Shown in pieces: positions 26,202 through 33,013 of a stretch of DNA of 64,000 nucleotides. This DNA is from Planococcus sp. MSAK28401 (GTDB lineage: Bacteria > Bacillota > Bacilli > Bacillales_A > Planococcaceae). The translations under genes were made by a program, and so were the position numbers. The notes under the pieces were generated by a model. The model was not told the origin of the DNA. It searched no databases and saw only the letters and a program-made list of their open reading frames with translations. Numbering within the stretch: position 1 is the stretch's first letter; each line of letters begins with the position of its first letter. Where the stretch lies: NCBI RefSeq assembly GCF_018283455.1, contig NZ_JAAMTH010000009.1:99707-163706 (forward strand), in the 5' to 3' direction.

Positions 26202-26297
26202 ATGAGAAGTCTTACATTAAACCAATGGGCGCTAGTTTCTCTCCCTGTAATCTTTGGGGGCATGGGAGTTATGCTGGCAATGACATCGATTCAATAA
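26202..26297 (+). CDS. Small membrane protein, 31 aa
   Basis: An ATG at 26202 with GGGGTGA seven bases upstream opens a 31-codon frame. It encodes a short polar start and one hydrophobic helix (Trp-Ala-Leu-Val-Ser-Leu-Pro-Val-Ile-Phe-Gly-Gly). It lies between the wall hydrolase and the next transfer gene in the same orientation. No family is recognised. The strong ribosome site and operon position support it; it could be a small subunit of the channel. Confidence 0.55.
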   Translation: MRSLTLNQWALVSLPVIFGGMGVMLAMTSIQ

Positions 26298-26342
26298 TAT
26301 GGCTGACTCTATAAAGGAGTCGGTCAGTGAAGAAGGTGACAC

Positions 26343-27044
26343 ATGACAAACATCTCCATGAAACGTTGGTTCATACTCTTTGGCTGCGGAGTCGTAGTTC
26401 TCCTTTTAATCATTTGGTTTGTCTACTCTTCCGCACCTAAAGAAACAGAAGTTAAAACTGTAAAGTTAGAAGAGTCGCTGGAAGAAATCGAAAGTACAGT
26501 AGAAGCGACTCAAAAGGCAAATGATTTTGTGTTAAGTAAAGTACCCGATTCCAGTGTGTTTTTAAAATTCCATTTATCCAGCAATGAAAACGTTCATGAA
26601 GAGCATGAGGAGCACGATGAAGACGTGCTCGAGCACTCCTTCAATCACGAACACGAAAAAGTGACTAGGGAAGATCGCCAGACAGCCGCTCTTGAAATGT
26701 TTTACGGAGCAGTGACTACTGAAAGCAGTACCTATTTAACTTCAGCTTTAACGCCTGAAAGTTTTCAGAGTATATGGGAGGATGAAATGGACTTTGAAGT
26801 CCGTGAGCAGGTGATAACAGCTTTTTTAAGAGAAATGAACGGAGCGGGGTCTTTAGTTTCAATGGAGTACACATTGAATGTCGATAAGTTCGATCATGCA
26901 AAGGACAGCGGAACAATTATTTTAACGTATGCGGATAAATCAACTATGCAAGTTCCATTTTCCTTTGTAACGATAGGCGAAGGGGATCACAAGATTACGC
27001 AAATAGATCTAAGCGACTTTTTAGAATCTAGAAGCAGCTCATAG
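26343..27044 (+). CDS. Membrane-anchored transfer-operon protein with His/Glu segment
   Basis: 233 aa. A single N-terminal membrane helix (about 10-28) is followed by a helical stalk and an unusual His/Glu/Asp-rich segment near residues 84-105 (Asn-Val-His-Glu-Glu-His-Glu-Glu-His-Asp). A compact C-terminal domain of about 110 residues could be NTF2-like, as in VirB8/TcpC-type proteins; this is a guess from size and layout. It is the last gene of the transfer operon, with a terminator 10 bases after the stop. The His-rich stretch may bind metal. GAAGGTG precedes the ATG closely. Confidence 0.65.
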   Translation: MTNISMKRWFILFGCGVVVLLLIIWFVYSSAPKETEVKTVKLEESLEEIESTVEATQKANDFVLSKVPDSSVFLKFHLSSNENVHEEHEEHDEDVLEHSFNHEHEKVTREDRQTAALEMFYGAVTTESSTYLTSALTPESFQSIWEDEMDFEVREQVITAFLREMNGAGSLVSMEYTLNVDKFDHAKDSGTIILTYADKSTMQVPFSFVTIGEGDHKITQIDLSDFLESRSSS

Positions 27045-27053
27045 GAATACAAA

Positions 27054-27077
27054 AAGACGCCCTCAAGGGGGCGTCTT
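27054..27077. terminator. Terminator shared by convergent genes
   Basis: AAGACGCCC (27054-27062) pairs with GGGCGTCTT (27069-27077), with A-rich sequence before and T-rich sequence after. It closes the transfer operon and the leftward gene ending at 27082. Confidence 0.85.
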
Positions 27078-27081
27078 ACTT

Positions 27082-27669
27082 TTAACTATAAATGTGTTCA
27101 ATCATACCTTTCCAAGAACCAAAATGGACGATGATCAAACTAGCAGAAGGTGCAGACTTTTCATTCTTAGCTAGCTCTCTCCATTCACGTATTGTGGGAG
27201 GCGTTGTTGGATAGTAGTCTTTAATGATTTGTATAAGCAATTCCTTCGAATACACTCTGCGATATCCCGTAAGTTCATGTATTTCTTCGTCCGACAATCG
27301 TTTGAACAAAACTGTATAATTGGGCAGCTTGTGCTCTTTCGCATATTTATCCCATTCTAACTTTGTGGTTAGGCGGTGGCCATGCTCCTTCAATATGCTG
27401 ATAACTGTTTCTTTATTATATTTAACCGGCCTATGCCGCTCATTTACACGTTCTGTTCCAATTGATTCTTTAACGGCGTTCCAGGATCCAAATTTCTTTA
27501 TAAGCGTTTGGGAGTGAGGCAAGTTATTTTCCTTTCGATACTCGTTCCACTCGCGCGCGGATGTTAAAAATTCTTTATGTTCTTGAAGAAGTTCAATATA
27601 ATGTGTCAATTCTGGTTGGGCATTACTTCTTTTGCCCTGTTCTTTATTTTTGTCGCTTTCGGTATTCAT
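27082..27669 (-). CDS. Homing-endonuclease-associated repeat protein (HNH_repeat type)
   Basis: 195 aa made of about three copies of a ~50-residue unit with the pattern Lys-x-Phe-Gly-Ser-Trp-x-x-x-(Lys/Met). It is clear at Leu-Ile-Lys-Lys-Phe-Gly-Ser-Trp-Asn-Ala-Val-Lys and again at Ile-Val-His-Phe-Gly-Ser-Trp-Lys-Gly-Met. Such units occur next to HNH homing nucleases and are thought to bind DNA. No nuclease domain is fused or adjacent, so this may be a stand-alone DNA-binding protein. The start overlaps the stop of the upstream membrane-protein gene (ATGA), so the two are coupled. Confidence 0.7.
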   Translation of the reverse strand: MNTESDKNKEQGKRSNAQPELTHYIELLQEHKEFLTSAREWNEYRKENNLPHSQTLIKKFGSWNAVKESIGTERVNERHRPVKYNKETVISILKEHGHRLTTKLEWDKYAKEHKLPNYTVLFKRLSDEEIHELTGYRRVYSKELLIQIIKDYYPTTPPTIREWRELAKNEKSAPSASLIIVHFGSWKGMIEHIYS

Positions 27670-28898
27670 TTACTCACTCTCCACTTATATCCATTGTTGT
27701 TCAAGTGCTGAAATGCAGTAGCCAGCTGACCGGAGAACAAGTCTTTGTATGTTGCTAGATTTCCCCACGTTTTCGCAAACGGGTCTTGCGTTGGTTTTGG
27801 TTCGATGCCCTGTGATTTCACAATTTCATTTAACAAAAGCGTATTCAAATTAACACGATTCAAAAGCTCTTGCACGTCTTTGCGTTCGTTTACAGCTTGA
27901 ATAGTTCGATAAAAATTTAGTTGGTCCTTTATGTGAAACTTTTCATATGTCTTATCGCCATCCACTAAAGTCAAAGGAGTGATGACCGCATTTTCGACTG
28001 GCGACAGATAAGAGCGTTCTAGGGTATTAATAACTTCTAATTCTAAGCTAGGGAAGACATGATGATCGGCATCCGGAAACTCTGTTTTAAAAAGATGCAA
28101 AGCATTGAGTAACACTTCCTCGTCTTCAAAGCGTTCACTAAACAAAGGAGATACCATGACAGGGAGCGGGTTAGGGAGTACCATAGAAAATTTGCCTGTT
28201 TCACGGTTAAAAGCGATGATGCTATCACGATGCTTATCTAATTGAGGTTCAATGTTTCGAGCATAGCTACCCCACTGAAAATAGTGGCTTACTTCAACGT
28301 CTGTAGCATCAGGGCCACATAGGGTTCCCGTAACTAGGGAGCGTCTAAAGCCTTTCATTTCTTTAGTTGTTTCAGTGAGTTCATCGACGTTAGGAGCTCT
28401 ATTGTAAATTTCCAGCCATCTCATATAGTGCTCGTTCTTCTTCATTTCTAGGTCCTGTCTAAGCTGTTCGCTTTTTGTTGGCTTCTTGGGAGCGTCTTGT
28501 TTCTTTTTCCAGAAGTAGCCGTAAATTAGTACAGGTACGATTATAATAGGAAAAAGAATAATACCAATCAAGGTCATGCCTACTTTGGAAGAAATGAAAG
28601 AAGAAATTAGCAAGCCAATAAAAACTGTTGCAAAGCACAGAATGGCATACGCAAAGATTAAGAGAATAATCATTGAAGATATGTTGAACATAGTAACGTG
28701 TGAGGATTCAGAGATAAAACCCAATCGATCAGCAAAACCGACCAACCCGCTCCAATTTAAAACAGGGTATATCCAATCTTCCCATTTCCATACCGCAACA
28801 AAAGTTAGAATTAGAGCAAGTAGCCCAGCGAGTCCTGCGCTCTTTTGTCCATCATATTGCTGTTTAGCTCCCAAAAACCATAGTAGATCACTTAACAT
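27666..28898 (-). CDS. Membrane protein of unknown function, 410 aa
   Basis: The ATG at 28898 is seven bases after GGAGGT and is preferred over a GTG three codons earlier. Residues 1-145 hold about four membrane helices, the last followed by a Lys-rich segment. The remaining 265 residues are a soluble cytoplasmic domain with no recognised motif. A promoter (TTGACC, 17 bases, TACAAT) lies upstream, with the palindrome ATAACGTTAT just after the predicted start. It is coupled to the HNH_repeat gene. A role in transfer or entry exclusion is possible from position only. Confidence 0.7.
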   Translation of the reverse strand: MLSDLLWFLGAKQQYDGQKSAGLAGLLALILTFVAVWKWEDWIYPVLNWSGLVGFADRLGFISESSHVTMFNISSMIILLIFAYAILCFATVFIGLLISSFISSKVGMTLIGIILFPIIIVPVLIYGYFWKKKQDAPKKPTKSEQLRQDLEMKKNEHYMRWLEIYNRAPNVDELTETTKEMKGFRRSLVTGTLCGPDATDVEVSHYFQWGSYARNIEPQLDKHRDSIIAFNRETGKFSMVLPNPLPVMVSPLFSERFEDEEVLLNALHLFKTEFPDADHHVFPSLELEVINTLERSYLSPVENAVITPLTLVDGDKTYEKFHIKDQLNFYRTIQAVNERKDVQELLNRVNLNTLLLNEIVKSQGIEPKPTQDPFAKTWGNLATYKDLFSGQLATAFQHLNNNGYKWRVSK

Positions 28899-28917
28899 GA
28901 CGCTCACCTCCGAATTA

Positions 28918-28927
28918 ATAACGTTAT
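28918..28927. promoter_or_regulatory. Palindrome ATAACGTTAT, possible operator
   Basis: The 10-bp palindrome lies in the 5' leader about 20 bases ahead of the 28898 start. The identical word lies about 28 bases ahead of the 37782 start, in both cases upstream of leftward genes. Confidence 0.35.
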
Positions 28928-29026
28928 ATACTCATATTGTAACACTTTTATTTTTTTCGGTCAATATGTCAAATGCTAGGTGTGTGTTTTAAAAACTAAC
29001 TGTTTAAAGAGAAAGGATCTATACAT

Positions 29027-29368
29027 ATGAAAATTATTAGTTACTTAATAGCGCTATCGAGAACACATTTAAGCTATTGGTTCATTTACTTAGCTATTTT
29101 GGTTGCTGCACCGTTCCTGGTTATCTTATTGCTCTTTGTGGGGCAGGCGATCGAATATAATACGAATAATACTCAATTAGCCGTTCTAAGCATGAGTTTT
29201 CTATTTGTAGCTATTTTGAGTTTTCCTTTACTGATTCCAAACGTGGCGATTACGAGAAGGTCGAATCTGATATGCAGCAAGCGAAAAAGATTACTTTTGA
29301 TTTCAGGGAATCAATTGCTTAGTATACTCATATTCTTCGTAATTGGAACGTTACTCTTCGGTTTATAA
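29027..29368 (+). CDS. Small integral membrane protein, 113 aa
   Basis: A mostly hydrophobic protein with about three helices (residues 15-45, 52-78, 92-112), separated by a polar Glu-Tyr-Asn-Thr-Asn-Asn loop and a basic Arg-Arg-Ser-Asn-Leu-Ile-Cys-Ser-Lys-Arg-Lys-Arg loop. No family recognised. AGAAAGGA precedes the ATG. It is divergent from the 410-aa membrane protein gene and upstream of an AbrB-type regulator, with 140 bases between. Confidence 0.65.
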   Translation: MKIISYLIALSRTHLSYWFIYLAILVAAPFLVILLLFVGQAIEYNTNNTQLAVLSMSFLFVAILSFPLLIPNVAITRRSNLICSKRKRLLLISGNQLLSILIFFVIGTLLFGL

Positions 29369-29508
29369 CCGAAGCCTTTAAAATTAAATACAGGCGTTCT
29401 GCTTTCTCCAGATTAACTATGGCCAACTTCCTTTTAAATAGTTTTTTTCTTGTGATATCATCGTAAAAAGAGTATAAGACAGCTCATTAATAATAAGGGG
29501 GGAACAAC

Positions 29509-29760
29509 ATGCATACAAAAAGAATCAACAACTTGGGACGTGTCGTGATTCCGAAAGAGCTATTAGAAATGTTTGAGCTAAAAGAGGGTAACCTCGTCGA
29601 TATTACATACACTGATCGTCAGATTATACTCGAGCCTCATCGACAGAGACATGTCTGTGCCATAACTGGAGAAGTGGCTAATGAAGCTATTCGAATTGGT
29701 GAAGCGTGGTTTAGTAGAGAAGGCTTAAAGCACGTAATAAAATATATGAGTGACGAATGA
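29509..29760 (+). CDS. AbrB-family transition regulator
   Basis: 83 aa. The N-terminal swapped-hairpin DNA-binding domain is clear: Arg-Ile-Asn-Asn-Leu-Gly-Arg-Val-Val-Ile-Pro-Lys-Glu-Leu, then a Gly-x-Leu-Val-Asp-Ile strand. The C-terminal half contains Cys-Ala-Ile-Thr-Gly-Glu-Val, which is shared with the opposing AbrB gene and with AbrB/Abh proteins. It binds AT-rich promoters as a tetramer. AAGGGGGG sits six bases before the ATG. The convergent paralogue at 29813-30088 is close enough in sequence to form mixed multimers, which is inference. Confidence 0.88.
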   Translation: MHTKRINNLGRVVIPKELLEMFELKEGNLVDITYTDRQIILEPHRQRHVCAITGEVANEAIRIGEAWFSREGLKHVIKYMSDE

Positions 29761-29800
29761 AAGCGTACCTGGCATTGTTTAATTAGCCGGGTACGCTTTT
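29760..29800. terminator. Terminator between two AbrB genes
   Basis: AAAGCGTACCTGGC (29760-29773) pairs with GCCGGGTACGCTTTT (29786-29800), with one T-G pair. It serves both convergent genes. Confidence 0.85.
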
Positions 29801-29812
29801 GTAAAGAGCGCT

Positions 29813-30088
29813 TTACTTTTTCAGTGCGTTTTGTATTTCTTCAAGAAGGATAGCTGCTCCTTTGGGGCTTAGGCAAAGTCCGTCCACATATTCAAAGTTC
29901 TCCTCCGTAATTTCTCCGGTAATCGCACACGCTTTTTCTATCTCATATTTCCTTATAATGATTCGGTCATCCTCTAAAAAGATTTCAATTGGTTCTCCAG
30001 CGGCCATGCCAAGTGTTCTCCTTATATCAATGGGGGTTATGATGCGTCCGAGGTGGTCTACTTTTCTAAGAATTCCTGTGCTTTCCAT
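29813..30088 (-). CDS. AbrB-family transition regulator (second copy)
   Basis: 91 aa with the AbrB pattern Leu-Arg-Lys-Val-Asp-His-Leu-Gly-Arg-Ile-Ile-Thr-Pro-Ile-Asp-Ile-Arg-Arg. It continues with Gly-Glu-Pro-Ile-Glu-Ile, Ile-Ile-Ile-Arg-Lys-Tyr and Cys-Ala-Ile-Thr-Gly-Glu-Ile. It is closer to classical AbrB than the neighbour at 29509, because it keeps the Val-Asp-His-Leu-Gly-Arg core. GGAGATAGA precedes the start. Plasmid-borne AbrB proteins may tune transfer genes or interfere with host AbrB. Confidence 0.9.
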   Translation of the reverse strand: MESTGILRKVDHLGRIITPIDIRRTLGMAAGEPIEIFLEDDRIIIRKYEIEKACAITGEITEENFEYVDGLCLSPKGAAILLEEIQNALKK

Positions 30089-30466
30089 GTTCTATCTCCT
30101 CTAAGTTAAGTTACGTATATTATAGCTAATTTTGAATATTCGCAACGGTTGTTATAAAAAATAATAGTTTATCAAAGCTTTGAGCGATTCTATTTTTTCG
30201 TAGTGATTGTAAAATATGGTACAGGAAGTTATTTTTGAAGCTCTACATGCAAAGACACGAAAGTTTTATTGTCGTGTCTTTTTTTGTGGGAAGGGAAAAA
30301 GTAAGTATCCATAATAGTTATAAATCGTTTTATCGTTACTAAAATACTCAATACAAAACCCTCATTCTTTCATGAGTGCTTATTATTTGATTGTAAGTAA
30401 TTTTAATGCTAATATTATCATAGTTAACAATGAGCAACAAATTATGAAATGAGGAGATGAATCGTT
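30089..30466 (+). other. Intergenic region with orphan terminator
   Basis: AT-rich and without a gene. It contains a terminator hairpin at 30251-30286 on the plus strand that follows no rightward gene. That leaves room for a short untranslated transcript beginning near 30230, though I cannot see a convincing promoter. Confidence 0.5.
30251..30286 (+). terminator. Intrinsic terminator with no upstream gene
   Basis: AAGACACGA (30252-30260) pairs with TCGTGTCTT (30272-30280), followed by five more T residues. The nearest rightward gene upstream ends at 29760, before another terminator, so this may end a small RNA. Confidence 0.65.
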
Positions 30467-31063
30467 ATGAAGAAAAAAATCTGGCTAGTTCGCCCCCTTC
30501 CACATTTTGGTGATCATTTGGAAACGTTTTTAAAAGAAAATATCGTCGCAGTAGGCTATCCATTAGGAATGGACTTAGCTGATGCAGATTACGAAGAAAT
30601 ACGTACTTTGTTACAGGAAAAAGGTTGGGAAGAAGGCCTCAGCAATGTCAACATTTTAGTGAACGAAATGTCAGTGGGCGATATTGTAATTGTTCCATCG
30701 AGTAATAAAAAAGATATTTATATCGGTGAAATCGCCTCCGATTATATTTATGTTTCTGCATTAGATAAAGATATTCCTGAAGTTTCAGGTTATCCTCACC
30801 AACGTAACGTTTCCTGGTATTTTGAGAAAAAACCATATTTACGCAATGATTTACCAGAAGCTCTTAAAGGTTCACTTAGGTATCCACGTGCGGTCGCTGA
30901 TGTAACCAAACACTATGAAATTGTAGAGCAAATCTTACAAGGTGGTCCTAGTCAGCAGATACCTGAAATAGAGAAACGTGCTTTGCAAGTAGTCGAAGAA
31001 TTGCTTGAGAGTAAAGAGGAATCGATTCGGTTAAAAGCTGCCGAAATCATCTTAACTCGATAA
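30467..31063 (+). CDS. EVE/PUA-like N-terminal domain protein, possible modified-DNA reader
   Basis: 198 aa. Residues 1-150 resemble the PUA/EVE-type reader domain that heads many Mrr/McrBC-type restriction proteins. The order is Trp-Leu-Val-Arg-Pro, then Val-Ala-Val-Gly-Tyr, then Met-Ser-Val-Gly-Asp-Ile-Val-Ile-Val-Pro, then Ile-Tyr-Ile-Gly-Glu-Ile-Ala-Ser-Asp-Tyr, then His-Gln-Arg-Asn-Val-Ser-Trp. The last 45 residues are a charged helix. No nuclease domain is fused. The GIY-YIG-like gene 80 bases downstream may be the partner nuclease; that pairing is inference. GAGGAGATG precedes the start. Confidence 0.55.
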   Translation: MKKKIWLVRPLPHFGDHLETFLKENIVAVGYPLGMDLADADYEEIRTLLQEKGWEEGLSNVNILVNEMSVGDIVIVPSSNKKDIYIGEIASDYIYVSALDKDIPEVSGYPHQRNVSWYFEKKPYLRNDLPEALKGSLRYPRAVADVTKHYEIVEQILQGGPSQQIPEIEKRALQVVEELLESKEESIRLKAAEIILTR

Positions 31064-31145
31064 TTTCTCTAATCGAATTAGTGGTTGATAGAGAAGAAAA
31101 CGTGTTTCTAATTTCATATTAAGAAGAGAAGGGATGATTATTACA

Positions 31146-31697
31146 ATGAGGTCTGAACTGAAAGAAACTTATAAATGGTATGAAGAAGGTAATGGGGAAT
31201 TCTTTATCCGAGAACATACAAATGTTAGTGATTACGTTAGAAAGCACTTAAAGGGTAATGGCACAAAAGAAGTTTCAGGAGTATATATGATAAGTTATGA
31301 AATAATAGCTAGTGGCGCCCGTATACCAGTAGCTATTGGAGAGAGTCGCCAAATGGGAGTTCGATTTATACAGCATATGAAAAAATTAAATGAAGAAGGA
31401 GAATTGCTTTGGGGTATAAGTCCATCTGTAATGAAAGAAAAGGGTATTAAAATATCAATAGAAATCATAGAAGACAACATCTTAAATGAAACCGATAGAA
31501 AAAAGAAAGAAGCTGAATTGATAACAACGCGTAACCCTATTCTTCAAGCAAAGTATGATAAACATTACCCTCGTGATAAGGCTGAAAAGAGGGGGACTAC
31601 ATGGGTAAAAAGAGATGATATTAGACCCGATCAATACATTAAAAAACCTCTACGGAAGGAAAGGGTTAATGATGAATTGAGTATGCTTGTTCGTTAG
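31146..31697 (+). CDS. GIY-YIG-like nuclease
   Basis: 183 aa from the ATG at 31146; an ATG at 31134 is too near the AAGGG ribosome site. Ser-Gly-Val-Tyr-Met-Ile-Ser-Tyr corresponds to the first GIY strand and Pro-Val-Ala-Ile-Gly-Glu-Ser to the YIG strand. They are followed by an Arg-Phe-Ile-Gln-His helix, a Lys-Lys-Glu-Ala-Glu-Leu-Ile catalytic Glu helix, and Asn-Pro-Ile-Leu-Gln. The order and spacing match GIY-YIG nucleases although the name motifs are altered. The basic tail may bind DNA. With the EVE-like gene upstream it could form a small restriction pair. Confidence 0.65.
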   Translation: MRSELKETYKWYEEGNGEFFIREHTNVSDYVRKHLKGNGTKEVSGVYMISYEIIASGARIPVAIGESRQMGVRFIQHMKKLNEEGELLWGISPSVMKEKGIKISIEIIEDNILNETDRKKKEAELITTRNPILQAKYDKHYPRDKAEKRGTTWVKRDDIRPDQYIKKPLRKERVNDELSMLVR

Positions 31698-31780
31698 GAT
31701 AATACTCAAGTTGAAAAATAGCATATCTATAATTTACTTATGTCTAGAATAGTAACAAGAAAGATATTATGTTAATCAGT

Positions 31781-31826
31781 AATGAGGAGAAAGGGCAACC
31801 TATACGGATTGCCCTTTCTCCTCATT
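31781..31826. terminator. Long terminator overlapping the recombinase stop codon
   Basis: AATGAGGAGAAAGGGCAA (31781-31798) is perfectly complementary to 31809-31826, with a 10-base loop. It serves the rightward GIY-YIG gene and the leftward xerS-like gene, whose stop codon (31822-31824) is inside the stem. Confidence 0.9.
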
Positions 31827-32940
31827 CTATATTTTCAGATTTCGTGCTATTCATTCGTCTTAAAATAGCCCGTTGTTCCTCTTGAGAGAGGTTAGTATAC
31901 AAAGCTGTAGTTTCAATTGAATTATGTCCTAATTGGTCTCGAAGGGCGATAAGTGAGCCGCCGCTGTCTAAAAACCCTTTTGCAAAAGAGTGGCGCATTT
32001 TGTGCGGACTCATTTGTCTCCCGTTCGTAAATGCCATCGTGTATTTCTTTACGATTTTTTCAATCGTTTCAACGGTAATGGGGTTTGCTGTGCCGCGATA
32101 TTTAGTCAAAAACAAAAAGTGATTCTTCGGTTCCGGTTTATACAATGTTTCCCGCTCCGCTAAATAGTTTTTGATATCGGTCATGGCACTTTCGGTAATG
32201 CTGATGGTATCGAGTTTGTTCCCTTTACGGAGGGCCCGTATATCACCATGTACCATGTCCAGATCAGTGACCAGCAACCCGGCTGTTTCGTCGACACGAG
32301 CGCCGCTCCCGAGCAGGAGAGAGAGGATGGCGATATCGCGAAGTCGATTATGCTCAAACCTTGCTGCTTGGCGTGAGGTAAGTGATTTCACGTAATCGGT
32401 CCGCACAAACTCTAAAAATTCCTCACGTTCGTTACCATTTAACATATTGGCACTGATTCGTTTGGAGCGGGTAGCGGCAGATTCCGTGCTTTTGGGAGAC
32501 TTAATTTTGGACATAACGTTACGGTAAAAGTAACACTCGCCCTCATCGTCTTCACTTTCTTGGGTGAGGTAATTAAATAATGATTTTAATGATTGGATAA
32601 AGCGTGTCGTGCTTTCTCTGGATCTAGTCACATATACGTTTTCGCGTTTTTGAATCTTCTCTTCCATTAGCATTTCGATAAACATTTCAATATCTTTCTT
32701 TTTAAGGGACTCCAGGACGCTAAAGGGGATAGCTGCATTGCTATCAGCAACTGTAAAGCCTTCTTGTCTTAACCAGTCGAAGAAGCGTTTAAAATCGTGC
32801 AGATAGCCGCTCAATGTGCGAGGGGAGAGGGAAGCCCGTTTCTTTGCTCGGACATACTCGACAACGTAAAAAGGCATATCTTGAATGGCTTTTTCAATAT
32901 GCTGTTCGGCAATGATGGTTTTTCGTGTTGGAGCGGGCAT
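31822..32940 (-). CDS. XerS-type tyrosine recombinase
   Basis: 372 aa, close to the ~356 aa of XerS. The N-terminal core-binding domain contains Leu-Ser-Pro-Arg-Thr-Leu and an extended Asp-Glu-Gly-Glu-Cys-Tyr-Phe-Tyr-Arg-Asn-Val-Met segment characteristic of the XerS group. Catalytic residues are visible: Arg in Gly-Ala-Arg-Val-Asp-Glu, Lys in Arg-Lys-Gly-Asn-Lys, His-Lys-Met-Arg-His, Leu-Gly-His and the nucleophile in Ala-Leu-Tyr-Thr-Asn-Leu. It could resolve multimers of the element or integrate it. I see no obvious dif-like site next to it. AGGAAG precedes the start. Confidence 0.9.
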   Translation of the reverse strand: MPAPTRKTIIAEQHIEKAIQDMPFYVVEYVRAKKRASLSPRTLSGYLHDFKRFFDWLRQEGFTVADSNAAIPFSVLESLKKKDIEMFIEMLMEEKIQKRENVYVTRSRESTTRFIQSLKSLFNYLTQESEDDEGECYFYRNVMSKIKSPKSTESAATRSKRISANMLNGNEREEFLEFVRTDYVKSLTSRQAARFEHNRLRDIAILSLLLGSGARVDETAGLLVTDLDMVHGDIRALRKGNKLDTISITESAMTDIKNYLAERETLYKPEPKNHFLFLTKYRGTANPITVETIEKIVKKYTMAFTNGRQMSPHKMRHSFAKGFLDSGGSLIALRDQLGHNSIETTALYTNLSQEEQRAILRRMNSTKSENIE

Positions 32941-33013
32941 TAAATCACTTCCTTGCTAATTCATTATGGTCAAAGATGGTCAAACTTTACGCTAAATAGA
33001 ATTTTAGCGCATA

